64,000 nucleotides of DNA. Origin: Flavobacterium sp. NRK F7. GTDB taxonomy: Bacteria; Bacteroidota; Bacteroidia; Flavobacteriales; Flavobacteriaceae. Within the stretch, counting starts at the first letter, position 1. Each line of letters starts with the position of its first letter. This document shows positions 33,854 through 45,296 of this stretch, in pieces. Location: positions 3,488,737-3,552,736 of the forward strand of contig NZ_JAMXLB010000001.1 in the NCBI RefSeq assembly GCF_024054195.1, read 5' to 3'. The notes under the pieces are model-generated. The model saw nothing but the letters and a program-made list of their open reading frames with translations, was not told where the DNA came from and did not search any database. Both the position numbers and the translations under genes were made by a program.

Positions 33854-35056
33854 ATGAGCACATTCAATCCTGCTGACAAAATTCAAGACCTACAATATTT
33901 CGGGGAATTTGGCGGTGTTAATCCATCTATCTCTGATAGTTCAACATATACTTTCCTTTCTGCAAAAACCATGTTTGATACTTTTGAAGGGAATGCAGAA
34001 GGTTGTTACTTATATTCTAGACACTCTTCCCCGAGTAATTTATATTTAGACAAAGCCTTGGCGGCTATGGAAGGAACAGAATCAGCAAACGTAGCTGCTT
34101 CCGGAATGGGTGCCATTACTCCCACTCTTTTACAATTATGCGGAAATGGTGATCACATCGTTTCTAGCCGAACTATTTACGGTGGCACCTATGCTTTTTT
34201 AAAGAATTTTGCTCCTAGAATGGGAGTTCAAACTACTTTTGTGGACATCACAAAATTAGAAAGCGTAGAAGCTGCCATTACACCAAACACAAAAGTAATC
34301 TATTGTGAAACAGTGAGTAATCCACTATTAGAAGTTGCAGATTTATCAAGTTTATCAAAAATTGCAAAAAAACACAATTTAAAATTAGTGGTTGACAATA
34401 CTTTTTCACCGCTTTCAGTTTCTCCAATTCAATTAGGAGCAGATATAGTTATTCATTCTCTTACTAAATATATTAACGGTAGTAGTGATACTGTTGGTGG
34501 TGTCGTTTGTGCTTCACAAGAATTCATCAATGATTTAAAAAATGTAAATACGGGCGCTAGCATGCTTTTAGGACCAACGATGGACAGCATGAGGAGTGCT
34601 AGTGTAATGAAAAACCTTAGAACATTACATTTACGAATCAAACAACACAGCTATAATGCTGCTTACTTAGCTGAAAAATTTGAACAAGATGGCTTAAAAA
34701 CAGTTTATCCGGGGTTAAAAAGTCATCCAAGTCATGAAATCTATAAAAACATGATTAATCCTGAATATGGTTTTGGAGGTATGATGACGATAGATGTTGG
34801 CTCTCTTGAAAAAGCAAATGAATTAATGGAGTTAATGCAGGAAAGAAATTTAGGATATTTAGCAGTAAGTTTAGGTTTTTACAAAACTCTATTCAGTGCT
34901 CCAGGAACCTCAACTTCATCGGAAATCCCATTAGAAGAACAAAAAGAAATGGGTCTAACAGATGGTTTAATCCGTTTTTCTATTGGTTTAGATAATGATA
35001 TCGAAAGAACGTATCAAATGATGAAAGAATGCATGAAAGAACTAAACGTTTTATAA
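33854..35056 (+). CDS. PLP-dependent methionine gamma-lyase-like enzyme
   Basis: A 400-residue Cys/Met-metabolism PLP enzyme (fold type I). YLYSRHSSPSNLYLDKALAAMEG, SGMGAITPTLLQL, SSRTIYGGTYAFL, VVDNTFSPL and the PLP lysine in HSLTKYINGSSD (about Lys205) are clear. The family covers methionine gamma-lyase, cystathionine beta/gamma-lyases and O-acetylhomoserine sulfhydrylase. The divergent Lrp gene and the absence of a nearby synthesis pathway favour a degradative lyase. Terminator follows. Confidence 0.87.
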   Translation: MSTFNPADKIQDLQYFGEFGGVNPSISDSSTYTFLSAKTMFDTFEGNAEGCYLYSRHSSPSNLYLDKALAAMEGTESANVAASGMGAITPTLLQLCGNGDHIVSSRTIYGGTYAFLKNFAPRMGVQTTFVDITKLESVEAAITPNTKVIYCETVSNPLLEVADLSSLSKIAKKHNLKLVVDNTFSPLSVSPIQLGADIVIHSLTKYINGSSDTVGGVVCASQEFINDLKNVNTGASMLLGPTMDSMRSASVMKNLRTLHLRIKQHSYNAAYLAEKFEQDGLKTVYPGLKSHPSHEIYKNMINPEYGFGGMMTIDVGSLEKANELMELMQERNLGYLAVSLGFYKTLFSAPGTSTSSEIPLEEQKEMGLTDGLIRFSIGLDNDIERTYQMMKECMKELNVL

Positions 35057-35078
35057 TAAATCTCAACGAATATGTTAT

Positions 35079-35115
35079 AAAATCCAATTACAAATACAGT
35101 AGTTGGATTTTTTTT
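35079..35115 (+). terminator. terminator after the lyase gene
   Basis: AAAATCCAA/TTGGATTTT with a 15-nt loop and a T run. The TATCTTTG at 35115-35122 for the next gene begins at its end. Confidence 0.75.
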
Positions 35116-35122
35116 ATCTTTG
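35115..35122 (+). promoter_or_regulatory. Bacteroidota -7 promoter element
   Basis: TATCTTTG, 16 bp before the M28 peptidase ATG, giving a very short leader. Confidence 0.45.
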
Positions 35123-35138
35123 AAAGAAAGTAACTACA

Positions 35139-36491
35139 ATGAAAAAAATATTATTCTTTTTTTGTTTGCAAATTCCTTTATATTTCTACGGACAAGACAC
35201 TAGAATCTACGACATTATTAATAAGGTATCAGCAGAACGAATTAAAAACGACATTACTAAATTAACCGAATTTGGCACTAGAAACACCTTTAGTGATACG
35301 GTTTCCAATAAAAGAGGTATTGGTGCAGCACGTAGATGGATCAAATCGGAATTTGAAAGCATCTCTAAAGATTGCAAAAATTGTTTAGAGGTGTTTTACC
35401 AAAAAGATTTTGTAACTACAAATGATGGTGAACGCGTTCCAAAAGACACTTGGATTGTAAATGTTGTAGCCATACAAAAAGGAACAAAATATCCGAATCG
35501 ATATATTATTATGAGTGGCGATATTGATAGTCGAAATTCTGACACTATGGACTACACTAACGATGCTCCTGGAGCGAATGATAATGCTTCAGGAATGGCT
35601 GGAACGATGGAAGCTGCAAGAGTTCTTTCTAAATATCAATTTGAAAATAGTATTATTTATGTTGGCCTTTCTGGTGAAGAACAAGGATTATTTGGAGGTA
35701 AAGGATTAGCCAATTATGCCCAAAAAAAAGGATGGGAAATTATAGGTGTACTCAATAACGATATGATTGGAAATATTGAAGGTGTGGATGGTGTAATAGA
35801 CAACAGAACCTTTCGTATTTTTTCAGAGCCTACACCCGCAAATGAAACGGAAAAAGAGCGCAACTTAAGACGCTTTTATGGAGGAGAGGTTGACGGAAAT
35901 TCAAGACAATTGGCACGTTATATCGAAAAAACTACCAAAACCTATATGCCAGAAATGAATCCTATGATGATCTATCGTTTAGATCGTTTTGGAAGAGGCG
36001 GTCATCATCGTCCCTTTAATGATTTAGGATTTGCAGGCGTTAGAATTATGGAAGCACATGAAAATTACAATAGACAACATCAGAATATTAGAACTGAAAA
36101 CGACATTAAATATGGTGATGTCTTAGAAGGTGTTAATTTCGAATACGCTAAAAAATTAACTACTGTAAATGCTATAAATTTAGCTTCTTTAGCTTGGGCG
36201 CCTCCAGCTCCAAAAAATGTTCAAATTGGAGGAATTGTACAAGCGAATGTAAAATTAAAATGGGATAAAATAGAAGATGACAACATTTTTGGATATAAAA
36301 TATATTGGCGACTAACTACTTCTTCTCAATGGGAATTTAGCCGATTTGTAGGAAAAACAGATAATTTTGAACTAGAAGGCATTGTTATTGATAATTATTA
36401 TTTTGGTGTTGCAACTGTTGGCAAAAATGGCAACGAAAGTCTCGTGGTTTTTCCAAATGATATCATCAAAGAAACTTTCAGAAAAAGATAA
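35139..36491 (+). CDS. secreted M28-family peptidase
   Basis: A 450-residue exported metallopeptidase. A signal peptide (MKKILFFFCLQIPLYFYG) precedes an M28 domain with zinc ligands in PGANDNASGM and GLSGEEQGLFGGKG (Glu-Glu), NDMIGN and a His in RVMEAHENYNRQH style near 310. The C-terminal 90 residues form a fibronectin-III-like domain (PPAPKNVQIGGIV, NIFGYKIYWRLTT). Exported aminopeptidase by family. No T9SS sorting domain, so it may be periplasmic. Confidence 0.88.
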   Translation: MKKILFFFCLQIPLYFYGQDTRIYDIINKVSAERIKNDITKLTEFGTRNTFSDTVSNKRGIGAARRWIKSEFESISKDCKNCLEVFYQKDFVTTNDGERVPKDTWIVNVVAIQKGTKYPNRYIIMSGDIDSRNSDTMDYTNDAPGANDNASGMAGTMEAARVLSKYQFENSIIYVGLSGEEQGLFGGKGLANYAQKKGWEIIGVLNNDMIGNIEGVDGVIDNRTFRIFSEPTPANETEKERNLRRFYGGEVDGNSRQLARYIEKTTKTYMPEMNPMMIYRLDRFGRGGHHRPFNDLGFAGVRIMEAHENYNRQHQNIRTENDIKYGDVLEGVNFEYAKKLTTVNAINLASLAWAPPAPKNVQIGGIVQANVKLKWDKIEDDNIFGYKIYWRLTTSSQWEFSRFVGKTDNFELEGIVIDNYYFGVATVGKNGNESLVVFPNDIIKETFRKR

Positions 36492-36604
36492 TCTTTATCT
36501 CAAAAAAAAACAGATATCTAAAAAACAACAACTCACTATAGTTTTAACGATAATCTTTTGCTAATCGTAACACTTTGGCTATATTGCGGCTTCAAAAAAA
36601 ATAA

Positions 36605-38062
36605 ATGGACACAAAAATTATAAAAAACAAAGAATTAAATATTTGGGAAGCTTTAATCCCTGTAGTAGCATTAGTAGTAATGCTTGGTTATAATGTATAT
36701 GTATTTGGAGACAGTGCTTTAGGCGGAAGCAATCAATTTATTTTATTACTTGGTGCAGCAGTAGCAGCAATAGTAGGTTTTTTCAACAAAGTTACGTATC
36801 AAAAAATGATTGATGAAGTAGCCGAAAACATTAAATCTACAGCTGGTGCTATTCTGATATTACTAATGGTAGGTGCTTTGGCGGGTACTTGGCTAATTAG
36901 TGGTATCATACCATCTATGATTTATTATGGGTTACAAATTTTAAGCCCAGCTATTTTTTTACCAGCCACCTTAATCATTTGTTCCGTCATCTCAATTGCA
37001 ACTGGAAGCTCTTGGACTACTTCAGCAACAGTAGGTATTGCATTAATTGGAATTGGTGGTACTTTAGGATTTCCATTAGGCATGGTTGCTGGAGCTGTAA
37101 TTTCTGGAGCTTATTTTGGTGATAAGCTTTCGCCAATGTCAGACACAACAAATTTAGCTCCAGCAATGGCAGGAACTGATTTATTTACACACATCAAATA
37201 CATGTCGCTCACAACCGTTCCAACCTATATTGTTTCTTTAATTCTTTTTATTATACTAGGGTTAACAGTAGACACTACTGGAATGGCAGATTCATCTGCA
37301 TTGTTAGCAGACATTCAAAAGGCCTTTCATATTACTCCCTGGTTATTTATTGTCCCCATCATTGTAATTGGTTTAATTGTTAAGAAAACAGAACCTTTAA
37401 TCGCATTACTAATAGGCACATTATTAGCTGGTGTTTTTGCTATACTATTTCAACCAGAAATTGTTTTAATGCTTTCAGGTGGCAAAACATTAAATTTTGC
37501 AAATGCTTATAAAGGTGTTTTAAACGCAATCACAACTGAATCTGTCATACCTACAGAAAACAGCACTCTAACTGACCTATTCAAATCAGGAGGAATGCAA
37601 AAAATGCTAGGCACCATTTGGCTAATTCTTTGTGCTATGGTTTTTGGAGGTATAATGGATGCCATTGGAGCCTTATCCAGAATAAGTCAAGCATTATTAA
37701 ATCTTGCCAAATCAACTTTTGGACTCTTTGCTTCAACCGTAGGAAGTTGTTTGGCCTTAAACATTACAGCATCCGATCAATATTTAGCTATTGTTGTTCC
37801 TGGAAAAATGTTTGCCAAAGCTTATGCAGATAAAGGACTAGCTCCGGAAAATTTAAGTAGAACTTTAGAAGATTCTGGTACTGTTACTTCTGTATTAATT
37901 CCTTGGAATACGTGTGGTGCATATCAATCAGGAACATTAGGTGTAGAAACATTTGATTATCTTCCGTATGCTTTCTTTAATTTATTAAGTCCATTTATGA
38001 CTTTACTTTTTGCAGCATTTAACATCAAAATAAGACAATTAGTTTCAACTATAAAAAACTAA
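36605..38062 (+). CDS. nhaC: Na+/H+ antiporter NhaC family
   Basis: A 485-residue polytopic inner-membrane protein with about 11-12 hydrophobic segments. Family marks include GSSWTTSATVGIAL, GAVISGAYFGDKLSPMSDTTNLAPAMAGTD and the C-terminal SGTVTSVLIPWNTCGAYQSGTLGV. It exchanges Na+ for protons; some family members carry malate or amines instead. Stands alone, followed by a terminator. Confidence 0.9.
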   Translation: MDTKIIKNKELNIWEALIPVVALVVMLGYNVYVFGDSALGGSNQFILLLGAAVAAIVGFFNKVTYQKMIDEVAENIKSTAGAILILLMVGALAGTWLISGIIPSMIYYGLQILSPAIFLPATLIICSVISIATGSSWTTSATVGIALIGIGGTLGFPLGMVAGAVISGAYFGDKLSPMSDTTNLAPAMAGTDLFTHIKYMSLTTVPTYIVSLILFIILGLTVDTTGMADSSALLADIQKAFHITPWLFIVPIIVIGLIVKKTEPLIALLIGTLLAGVFAILFQPEIVLMLSGGKTLNFANAYKGVLNAITTESVIPTENSTLTDLFKSGGMQKMLGTIWLILCAMVFGGIMDAIGALSRISQALLNLAKSTFGLFASTVGSCLALNITASDQYLAIVVPGKMFAKAYADKGLAPENLSRTLEDSGTVTSVLIPWNTCGAYQSGTLGVETFDYLPYAFFNLLSPFMTLLFAAFNIKIRQLVSTIKN

Positions 38063-38100
38063 CAAAGCTATAGTTTAAATCTATTTTAAAATAAAAATTA

Positions 38101-38130
38101 ACCATTACTTAAAAAGAGTAATGGTTTTTT
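38101..38130 (+). terminator. terminator after nhaC
   Basis: ACCATTACT/AGTAATGGT with a 7-nt loop and a T run. Confidence 0.85.
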
Positions 38131-38136
38131 TATTTG

Positions 38137-38144
38137 TAAATTTG
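38137..38144 (+). promoter_or_regulatory. Bacteroidota -7 promoter element
   Basis: TAAATTTG, 69 bp before katG. The leader contains nothing else recognisable. Confidence 0.4.
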
Positions 38145-38195
38145 AGATACAATCAATTTATAACAAACAATTTGATGCAAATTTCTCAATATTAA

Positions 38196-40397
<2,202 letters not shown>

Positions 40398-40421
40398 AAT
40401 TTTAATCCAATAAAAATTTAA

Positions 40422-40453
40422 AAACACTATCAATTACAGATAGTGTTTTTTTT
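40422..40453 (+). terminator. terminator after katG
   Basis: AAACACTATC/GATAGTGTTT with a 7-nt loop and a T run. Confidence 0.85.
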
Positions 40454-40597
40454 ATTTTTTTAATAAAATAAATCATCACAAAATATGAATTCAATAAAAA
40501 TAAAGTTAATTTTTTGTAAGAAATATTAACATAATTATTCTCTATTATTCAATAAGAACAAACCATAAAAAGCTTCTTAAAATAGTAGTGGAATTAG

Positions 40598-40605
40598 TAA
40601 TTTTG
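40598..40605 (+). promoter_or_regulatory. Bacteroidota -7 promoter element
   Basis: TAATTTTG, 34 bp before the peroxiredoxin gene, in an otherwise AT-rich 242-bp spacer. Confidence 0.5.
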
Positions 40606-40639
40606 CATCATTAAAATAACTCAAAAAAATAAGTTAATT

Positions 40640-41275
40640 ATGTCATTAGTAGGAAAAAAATTCCCAAACATTACAGTTGATGCTATCTCAGAAATGGGTG
40701 ACAACTTAAGAATCAACGTATTAGAAGAAGCTACAAAAAACAACAAAAAAGTTTTATTATTTTGGTATCCAAAAGATTTTACTTTTGTATGTCCAACAGA
40801 ATTGCACGCTTTTCAAGCAGCTTTAGGAGAGTTTGAAAAAAGAAACACTATCGTAATTGGTGCTTCTTGCGACACTAATGAAGTTCACTTTGCTTGGTTA
40901 AACACTCCTAAAAACAACGGAGGAATTGAAGGTGTTACGTATCCTTTATTAGCAGACACAACAAGAAATTTAGCTGCAGCTTTAGATATTTTAGATGCAG
41001 AATGGGTATATGACGAAAATTTAGACGAAGAAATCTTAGCAGGATCAAATGTAACGTTTAGAGCTACTTATTTAGTGGATGAAGACGGTAAAATTTTCCA
41101 TGAAAGTGTAAATGATATGCCGTTAGGAAGAAATGTAAATGAATATTTACGCTTAATTGACGCATACACTCACGTTCAAACTAAAGGCGAAGTATGTCCT
41201 GCAAACTGGGAAGAAGGAAAAGAAGCAATGAATGCAGATCGTTTAAGCACCGCAGCTTATTTAAGCCAAAACTAA
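40640..41275 (+). CDS. 2-Cys peroxiredoxin (AhpC/Prx1 type)
   Basis: A 211-residue thiol peroxidase. The peroxidatic Cys is in FTFVCPTELHAF (about Cys51) and the resolving Cys is in GEVCPANWEEG (about Cys186), the order expected for typical 2-Cys enzymes. The C-terminal extension contains the YLSQN helix. Reduces H2O2 and alkyl hydroperoxides, and the thioredoxin encoded next is the probable electron donor. Confidence 0.95.
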   Translation: MSLVGKKFPNITVDAISEMGDNLRINVLEEATKNNKKVLLFWYPKDFTFVCPTELHAFQAALGEFEKRNTIVIGASCDTNEVHFAWLNTPKNNGGIEGVTYPLLADTTRNLAAALDILDAEWVYDENLDEEILAGSNVTFRATYLVDEDGKIFHESVNDMPLGRNVNEYLRLIDAYTHVQTKGEVCPANWEEGKEAMNADRLSTAAYLSQN

Positions 41276-41298
41276 AAATCAAAATTTATCTTATCATT

Positions 41299-41329
41299 TT
41301 CAATAGCAATGTTTTAAATTGCTATTGAA
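41299..41329 (+). other. intercistronic hairpin between peroxiredoxin and thioredoxin genes
   Basis: The 12-bp perfect stem TTCAATAGCAAT/ATTGCTATTGAA with a 7-nt loop is not followed by a T run. It could stabilise or separate the upstream message, or act as a weak attenuator. Confidence 0.5.
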
Positions 41330-41358
41330 TTTGATGAGATTATTAAAATTGAAATGAA

Positions 41359-41667
41359 ATGTTTACAGAAATAGAACAAGATAATTTAGCAGAAATCATT
41401 AACTCTAACAACATTGTTGTCGTTCAATATTCTGCATCATGGTGTGGAAATTGCAGAATCATGAAGCCAAAATTTAAAAAATTAGCATCAGAAAATGAAA
41501 CTATCCCTTTTTTAGTTGTTGATGCTGAAAAGTTCCCAGAATCAAGAAAATTAGCTAAAGTAGATAATTTACCCACATTTGCAACTTTTAAAAATGGCAT
41601 ATTGGTAAACCAAACACAAACCAATAAAGCAGAAGTATTAACTGAATTAGTTAACGAAGTAATTTAA
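41359..41667 (+). CDS. thioredoxin
   Basis: A 102-residue thioredoxin-fold protein with active site SASWCGNCRIMKP (CGNC, near 32-35 rather than the usual CGPC) and the cis-proline segment NLPTFATFKNG. Cytoplasmic. It follows the peroxiredoxin gene by 83 bp with a hairpin between, so co-transcription is likely and it probably recycles that enzyme. Confidence 0.92.
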   Translation: MFTEIEQDNLAEIINSNNIVVVQYSASWCGNCRIMKPKFKKLASENETIPFLVVDAEKFPESRKLAKVDNLPTFATFKNGILVNQTQTNKAEVLTELVNEVI

Positions 41668-41732
41668 ACAAGTTGATAAACATTGGAATAATTAAAACTT
41701 TTTTTTAAATAATCCATTCAAAATTATAGAAC

Positions 41733-41993
41733 ATGAAATTACCCGTTATTAAACAACTTACTCAGTTTATTGAAGATAATGATGCTGACTATTTAGTTGA
41801 AACTATTGAAGTTTTAGAAAACCTAACTGAAGTTTCTTCTTTAAAAGACGAAGAATTAGACGTTATTGGTGAATTAATATCCAATTTATACGGAGCTCTG
41901 GAAGTACATAAATCAATCAAAGAAGGCAAAGATAAAAAGACTGCTTTAAATGATTTTATGAAGCGTGTTCTAGGCTCAATTGACAAAGAATAG
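41733..41993 (+). CDS. small acidic conserved protein (DUF6952-like)
   Basis: An 86-residue helical acidic protein: KLPVIKQLTQFIEDNDADYLVETIEVLENLTEV and a basic C-terminal helix. It closely follows thioredoxin (65 bp) and recurs in this place in flavobacteria as far as I recall. I cannot assign a function; a link with peroxide defence is inferred from the position only. Confidence 0.75.
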   Translation: MKLPVIKQLTQFIEDNDADYLVETIEVLENLTEVSSLKDEELDVIGELISNLYGALEVHKSIKEGKDKKTALNDFMKRVLGSIDKE

Positions 41994-42021
41994 GAAATGC
42001 TAAAAGCTTTCCTATTTTTTT
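41990..42021 (+). terminator. terminator after the thioredoxin operon
   Basis: ATAGGAAA/TTTCCTAT encloses GCT/AGC and is followed by a T run. It overlaps the stop codon. Confidence 0.8.
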
Positions 42022-42112
42022 ACACTTTTGTCAAAAAAAATACAGCGTCGAAATGAATTCCAACACTGTATTTTGCATAAAAACTAATCACTTCAAATTA
42101 ACTCAACAATCT

Positions 42113-44938
42113 TTATTGTTTCACAATTTTACAATTGCTTATTCCTTTTTTACCAGATAATTGAATAAAATAAATACCTGAACTTAAATGAGATGTATTT
42201 ATTGTTATTTTTTTCTGGTTATTAAATTTTTCTTCCATTAGAATTTGCCCTGTATTATTCATTACAGAAACTTTCTCAAAACTATCGATAGCTTCCATTT
42301 CTATAGTCGCTTCATTAGCAATAGGATTCGGATACACTGTATATAATGCATTCAAAATCATATCATTTTTCGCTACATCATTTATCATTCTCGATGAAGA
42401 AGCATTACAACTACCCATTACAAAATTCATTTTGTTATTAGCAGTATTATTTTCACCACCAGTTGGCAAACTATACGTGTAATAGAAATAAATCGTTTGA
42501 CCTGAATTAGCATTAATCTTAAAAGGTACATTCGGTTGTGCTAAATAACCTGGATACGTAGCATTTAAAGCAGTGCTGTAATATAAAATAAGGGTTGCAT
42601 TACCTATTCCTGTTCTATTAGGAACAAAAGTTAAGAAAGAACCTTCTGAATTATTGGTAATGGTAACGTTAAAATCTCCATTCGCCGCTACTCTTGTACA
42701 AGATCCTACTGGAGGTGGCGGAGGTGTTTGAGAAGCTTCTGTAAATGTAAATTGCTCCCAAGTATCTTGTGAATCAGTGCCAACTTGTTTTAAAATACCA
42801 GCACTATTCAATTGCAACCTTCTTAAATTACTTTCTAAGGTAGTCAAATAAAATTTACCATTACCAGCTGGTGTAATTTGCCATCTTTCCCAAGTACCTG
42901 CATAACTACTAGGCTGCATGTCGGTAAAATCGGTATTATCAGAACGCAATCTCGGGTTTCCTTGACCACCTACACAATCAATATAATAACTATTATTTGG
43001 AGCCGCTGTAAACTTCCACTCTACCGTTGCTCCTGTGGTCGTTATAGCAGTACTAAAAGGATCTTCTGAACCACTAGCACCGATTCTTTTATTATGAAAC
43101 GGATTTGCTATGTAGTATGTTTTATTTGGATCTGGAACAAAAGTTGAAACTGTAGTGACCGTTACATTAAAAGTCACACTAGTTGAAGTCCCACAAGCAT
43201 TTCTAAAGGTAGCTATATAATTTCCCGCTTGATTTGATTGAATATTTGAAATTGTTATTTCTCTGGTTGTTGCAGCAAAATTATTTGGTCCTGTCCATGA
43301 CCAACTTCCGCCAGTAGTAGGCTGTGGACCAAATGTAACACTATTACCAGACTGCAAAGAAACAGCAGTATTTGATGTCCAATTTTGTCCATTAATAGCA
43401 TAATAAGGTGTAACTGGTGTAGGTTGGCAAACAGTAGTATTACCGTCAACCCAAACAATATCATCAATAGCGAACTGAAAATTAGATGTAGGAATTGCTC
43501 CGTCATTTCCTATTCTAAACATATAGGACATATCTTGAAAAGCAACCAAACCCCCCAAATCACTTATTGGAATTGTCACTTGACCCCATTCTCCATTCCG
43601 AACTAAGCCATATTTAGTTTGCCCTGCAGGAAAATTCACTTGGGCTGCATTGGTATAATTATCATTCACTCCAATGAAAAAAGACACATTCGCAGGTATT
43701 TTTATTTTAAATTTCAAAGAACCATTCTGCGTATAGTTAGACATATTTTTACCAAATAAAGTAGTAATTCCGGCTCCAAACCAACCTTTAGAACTATCAT
43801 TTGTAAACGATAATACATTTGTACCTTCAGCTGGTGCTATGGCATTATTTTCAATTAAGGTTTCACCAAAAATATAAAACTCTGAATCTGAACCAAAAGT
43901 TAATTTTTTAGTTGAAGGTGTAGTATCCGTAAAAACACCAAAAGTTCCATTTTCTGCTGGAATAGTTCCATCCGAAAGTTCAACACTTCCATATCCATTC
44001 CATTTGTGTACACGCACATAGTCCACATACATTTTACCTGGAAGTGGAGCCGTTACTGCTCCATTCGAAGAAACACCAGGCAAAGTTCCTCCCACTGCCA
44101 AATTCAATAACATATAAAAAGGTCTCGTAAAAGGGGCTGTTACAGAATTATTAGCATCAATTGGGAAAGGATTTTCATATAAATCATATTCATTGGCACC
44201 ATCCACAACCGTAAAACGAATTTGTGTTGGCTCCCAATAAATTCTATATTTTACAAATCGATCGTTTAAAGGCGCAGCTGCCACATAGGGTTTATTATAA
44301 TTTACGTCTGAAGCAATATTTCCAACACCACCAGGAACTGGAAAAAAAGTATTCGCTCCCACATAGGTATTTACAGTAGAAGAAGTTGCGCCTTGCTCAT
44401 TTCTTGCTGCCTGGCTGAATCCCATTTCCATCATATCAATTTCACCTTTTGCTGGCCAAGCTAAATTAGAAGTTCCAAGCATCCATACAGCCGGCCATAA
44501 ACCTTGATTTAAGTTAGGTACACGTACACGAACTTCAACCATACCATAATGAATGGCAACTTTATTATCGCTATTGATTTTACCAGAAGTAAATGCTCTA
44601 GATCCTGACACTTGATTTTTAGCTTCTAATACTAATGCTTTATTTCCTGCTTCACCAGGTACATCTCCAATATAAACATTGTTCGCTTCATAAGACTGTA
44701 ATTCTTGATTTCCCCAACCACACAATCCAATATTACAACCATCACCAATATCTTTAGTCCATTGTGCCGTATTAAAAGTATTGAAATTATCTTCCCAAAT
44801 AACGGGACCTATTTGGGAGAAAGAAGAGGCGGTTATCAATAAAAATCCAGTCATAAATAAACCGAATTTTATTTTGGATTTTTTCAAGATTGATAAAACT
44901 CCTTTCTCTAAAAAGAAATAAAAATCATTTTTTTTCAT
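42113..44938 (-). CDS. multidomain GH16 beta-glucanase, secreted by T9SS
   Basis: A roughly 941-residue secreted enzyme. After a signal peptide ending ITASSFSQ comes a GH16 domain (about 45-320) with the catalytic EIDMMEMG (Glu near 166 and 171), as in laminarinases acting on beta-1,3-glucan. Then follow a beta-sandwich binding domain (about 330-505), an Ig-like domain (about 515-605), a ricin-like trefoil with repeated WxxF/W segments (about 620-750), a further beta domain after Cys-Thr-Arg (about 765-860) that could be a glucan-binding module, and a type IX sorting domain (YTVYPNPIANEATIEM to the end). The ATG at 44938 is preferred; an upstream one at 44965 adds nine residues before the signal. 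Confidence 0.93.
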   Translation of the reverse strand: MKKNDFYFFLEKGVLSILKKSKIKFGLFMTGFLLITASSFSQIGPVIWEDNFNTFNTAQWTKDIGDGCNIGLCGWGNQELQSYEANNVYIGDVPGEAGNKALVLEAKNQVSGSRAFTSGKINSDNKVAIHYGMVEVRVRVPNLNQGLWPAVWMLGTSNLAWPAKGEIDMMEMGFSQAARNEQGATSSTVNTYVGANTFFPVPGGVGNIASDVNYNKPYVAAAPLNDRFVKYRIYWEPTQIRFTVVDGANEYDLYENPFPIDANNSVTAPFTRPFYMLLNLAVGGTLPGVSSNGAVTAPLPGKMYVDYVRVHKWNGYGSVELSDGTIPAENGTFGVFTDTTPSTKKLTFGSDSEFYIFGETLIENNAIAPAEGTNVLSFTNDSSKGWFGAGITTLFGKNMSNYTQNGSLKFKIKIPANVSFFIGVNDNYTNAAQVNFPAGQTKYGLVRNGEWGQVTIPISDLGGLVAFQDMSYMFRIGNDGAIPTSNFQFAIDDIVWVDGNTTVCQPTPVTPYYAINGQNWTSNTAVSLQSGNSVTFGPQPTTGGSWSWTGPNNFAATTREITISNIQSNQAGNYIATFRNACGTSTSVTFNVTVTTVSTFVPDPNKTYYIANPFHNKRIGASGSEDPFSTAITTTGATVEWKFTAAPNNSYYIDCVGGQGNPRLRSDNTDFTDMQPSSYAGTWERWQITPAGNGKFYLTTLESNLRRLQLNSAGILKQVGTDSQDTWEQFTFTEASQTPPPPPVGSCTRVAANGDFNVTITNNSEGSFLTFVPNRTGIGNATLILYYSTALNATYPGYLAQPNVPFKINANSGQTIYFYYTYSLPTGGENNTANNKMNFVMGSCNASSSRMINDVAKNDMILNALYTVYPNPIANEATIEMEAIDSFEKVSVMNNTGQILMEEKFNNQKKITINTSHLSSGIYFIQLSGKKGISNCKIVKQ

Positions 44939-44965
44939 AATGTATAGTGTTTGTTTTGTTTGCAA

Positions 44966-45296
44966 TCATAAAAAATAATCTTAATCGCTATTAACAATAC
45001 CTAAATTACAGTATCAAAAAAAAATAGCTTTAATTTTTATGATATTCCAAAAATAATGTTAAAAAAATAAGTATTAAACAAAACAAAGGCTATAAAAAAT
45101 ATACAATACCTACATAATAGGTATTATCTTGGCAAATGTTAAAATAATAGGTAATTCGTCGGATTTTTTAAACACTTAAAAGAAAAATAGACAATTAACA
45201 ACTATTTTAAATTACGTTTTTTCGCTTTTAAAACTAAAATTGTATAGGTAATGTTGAGTAATAATCTATTCATAAAAAAACTCATCAAAAGGAAAT
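44966..45296. promoter_or_regulatory. 331-bp AT-rich spacer with repeated TAGGTA-type motifs
   Basis: There is no gene here. AATACCTA occurs at 44996-45003 and 45105-45112, its complement TAGGTATT at 45118-45125, and TAGGTAAT at 45148-45155 and 45245-45252. The pair at 45105-45125 forms an 8-bp inverted repeat with a 5-nt spacer. The cluster lies upstream of the GH16 gene, fitting operator sites. No clear -7 element was found. Confidence 0.4.

Noticed and set aside
45105..45125. Inverted repeat as a terminator for the aquaporin gene
   Set aside because: It has no T run, and the spacing from the aquaporin stop (about 170 bp) and the repeated motif fit operator sites better.
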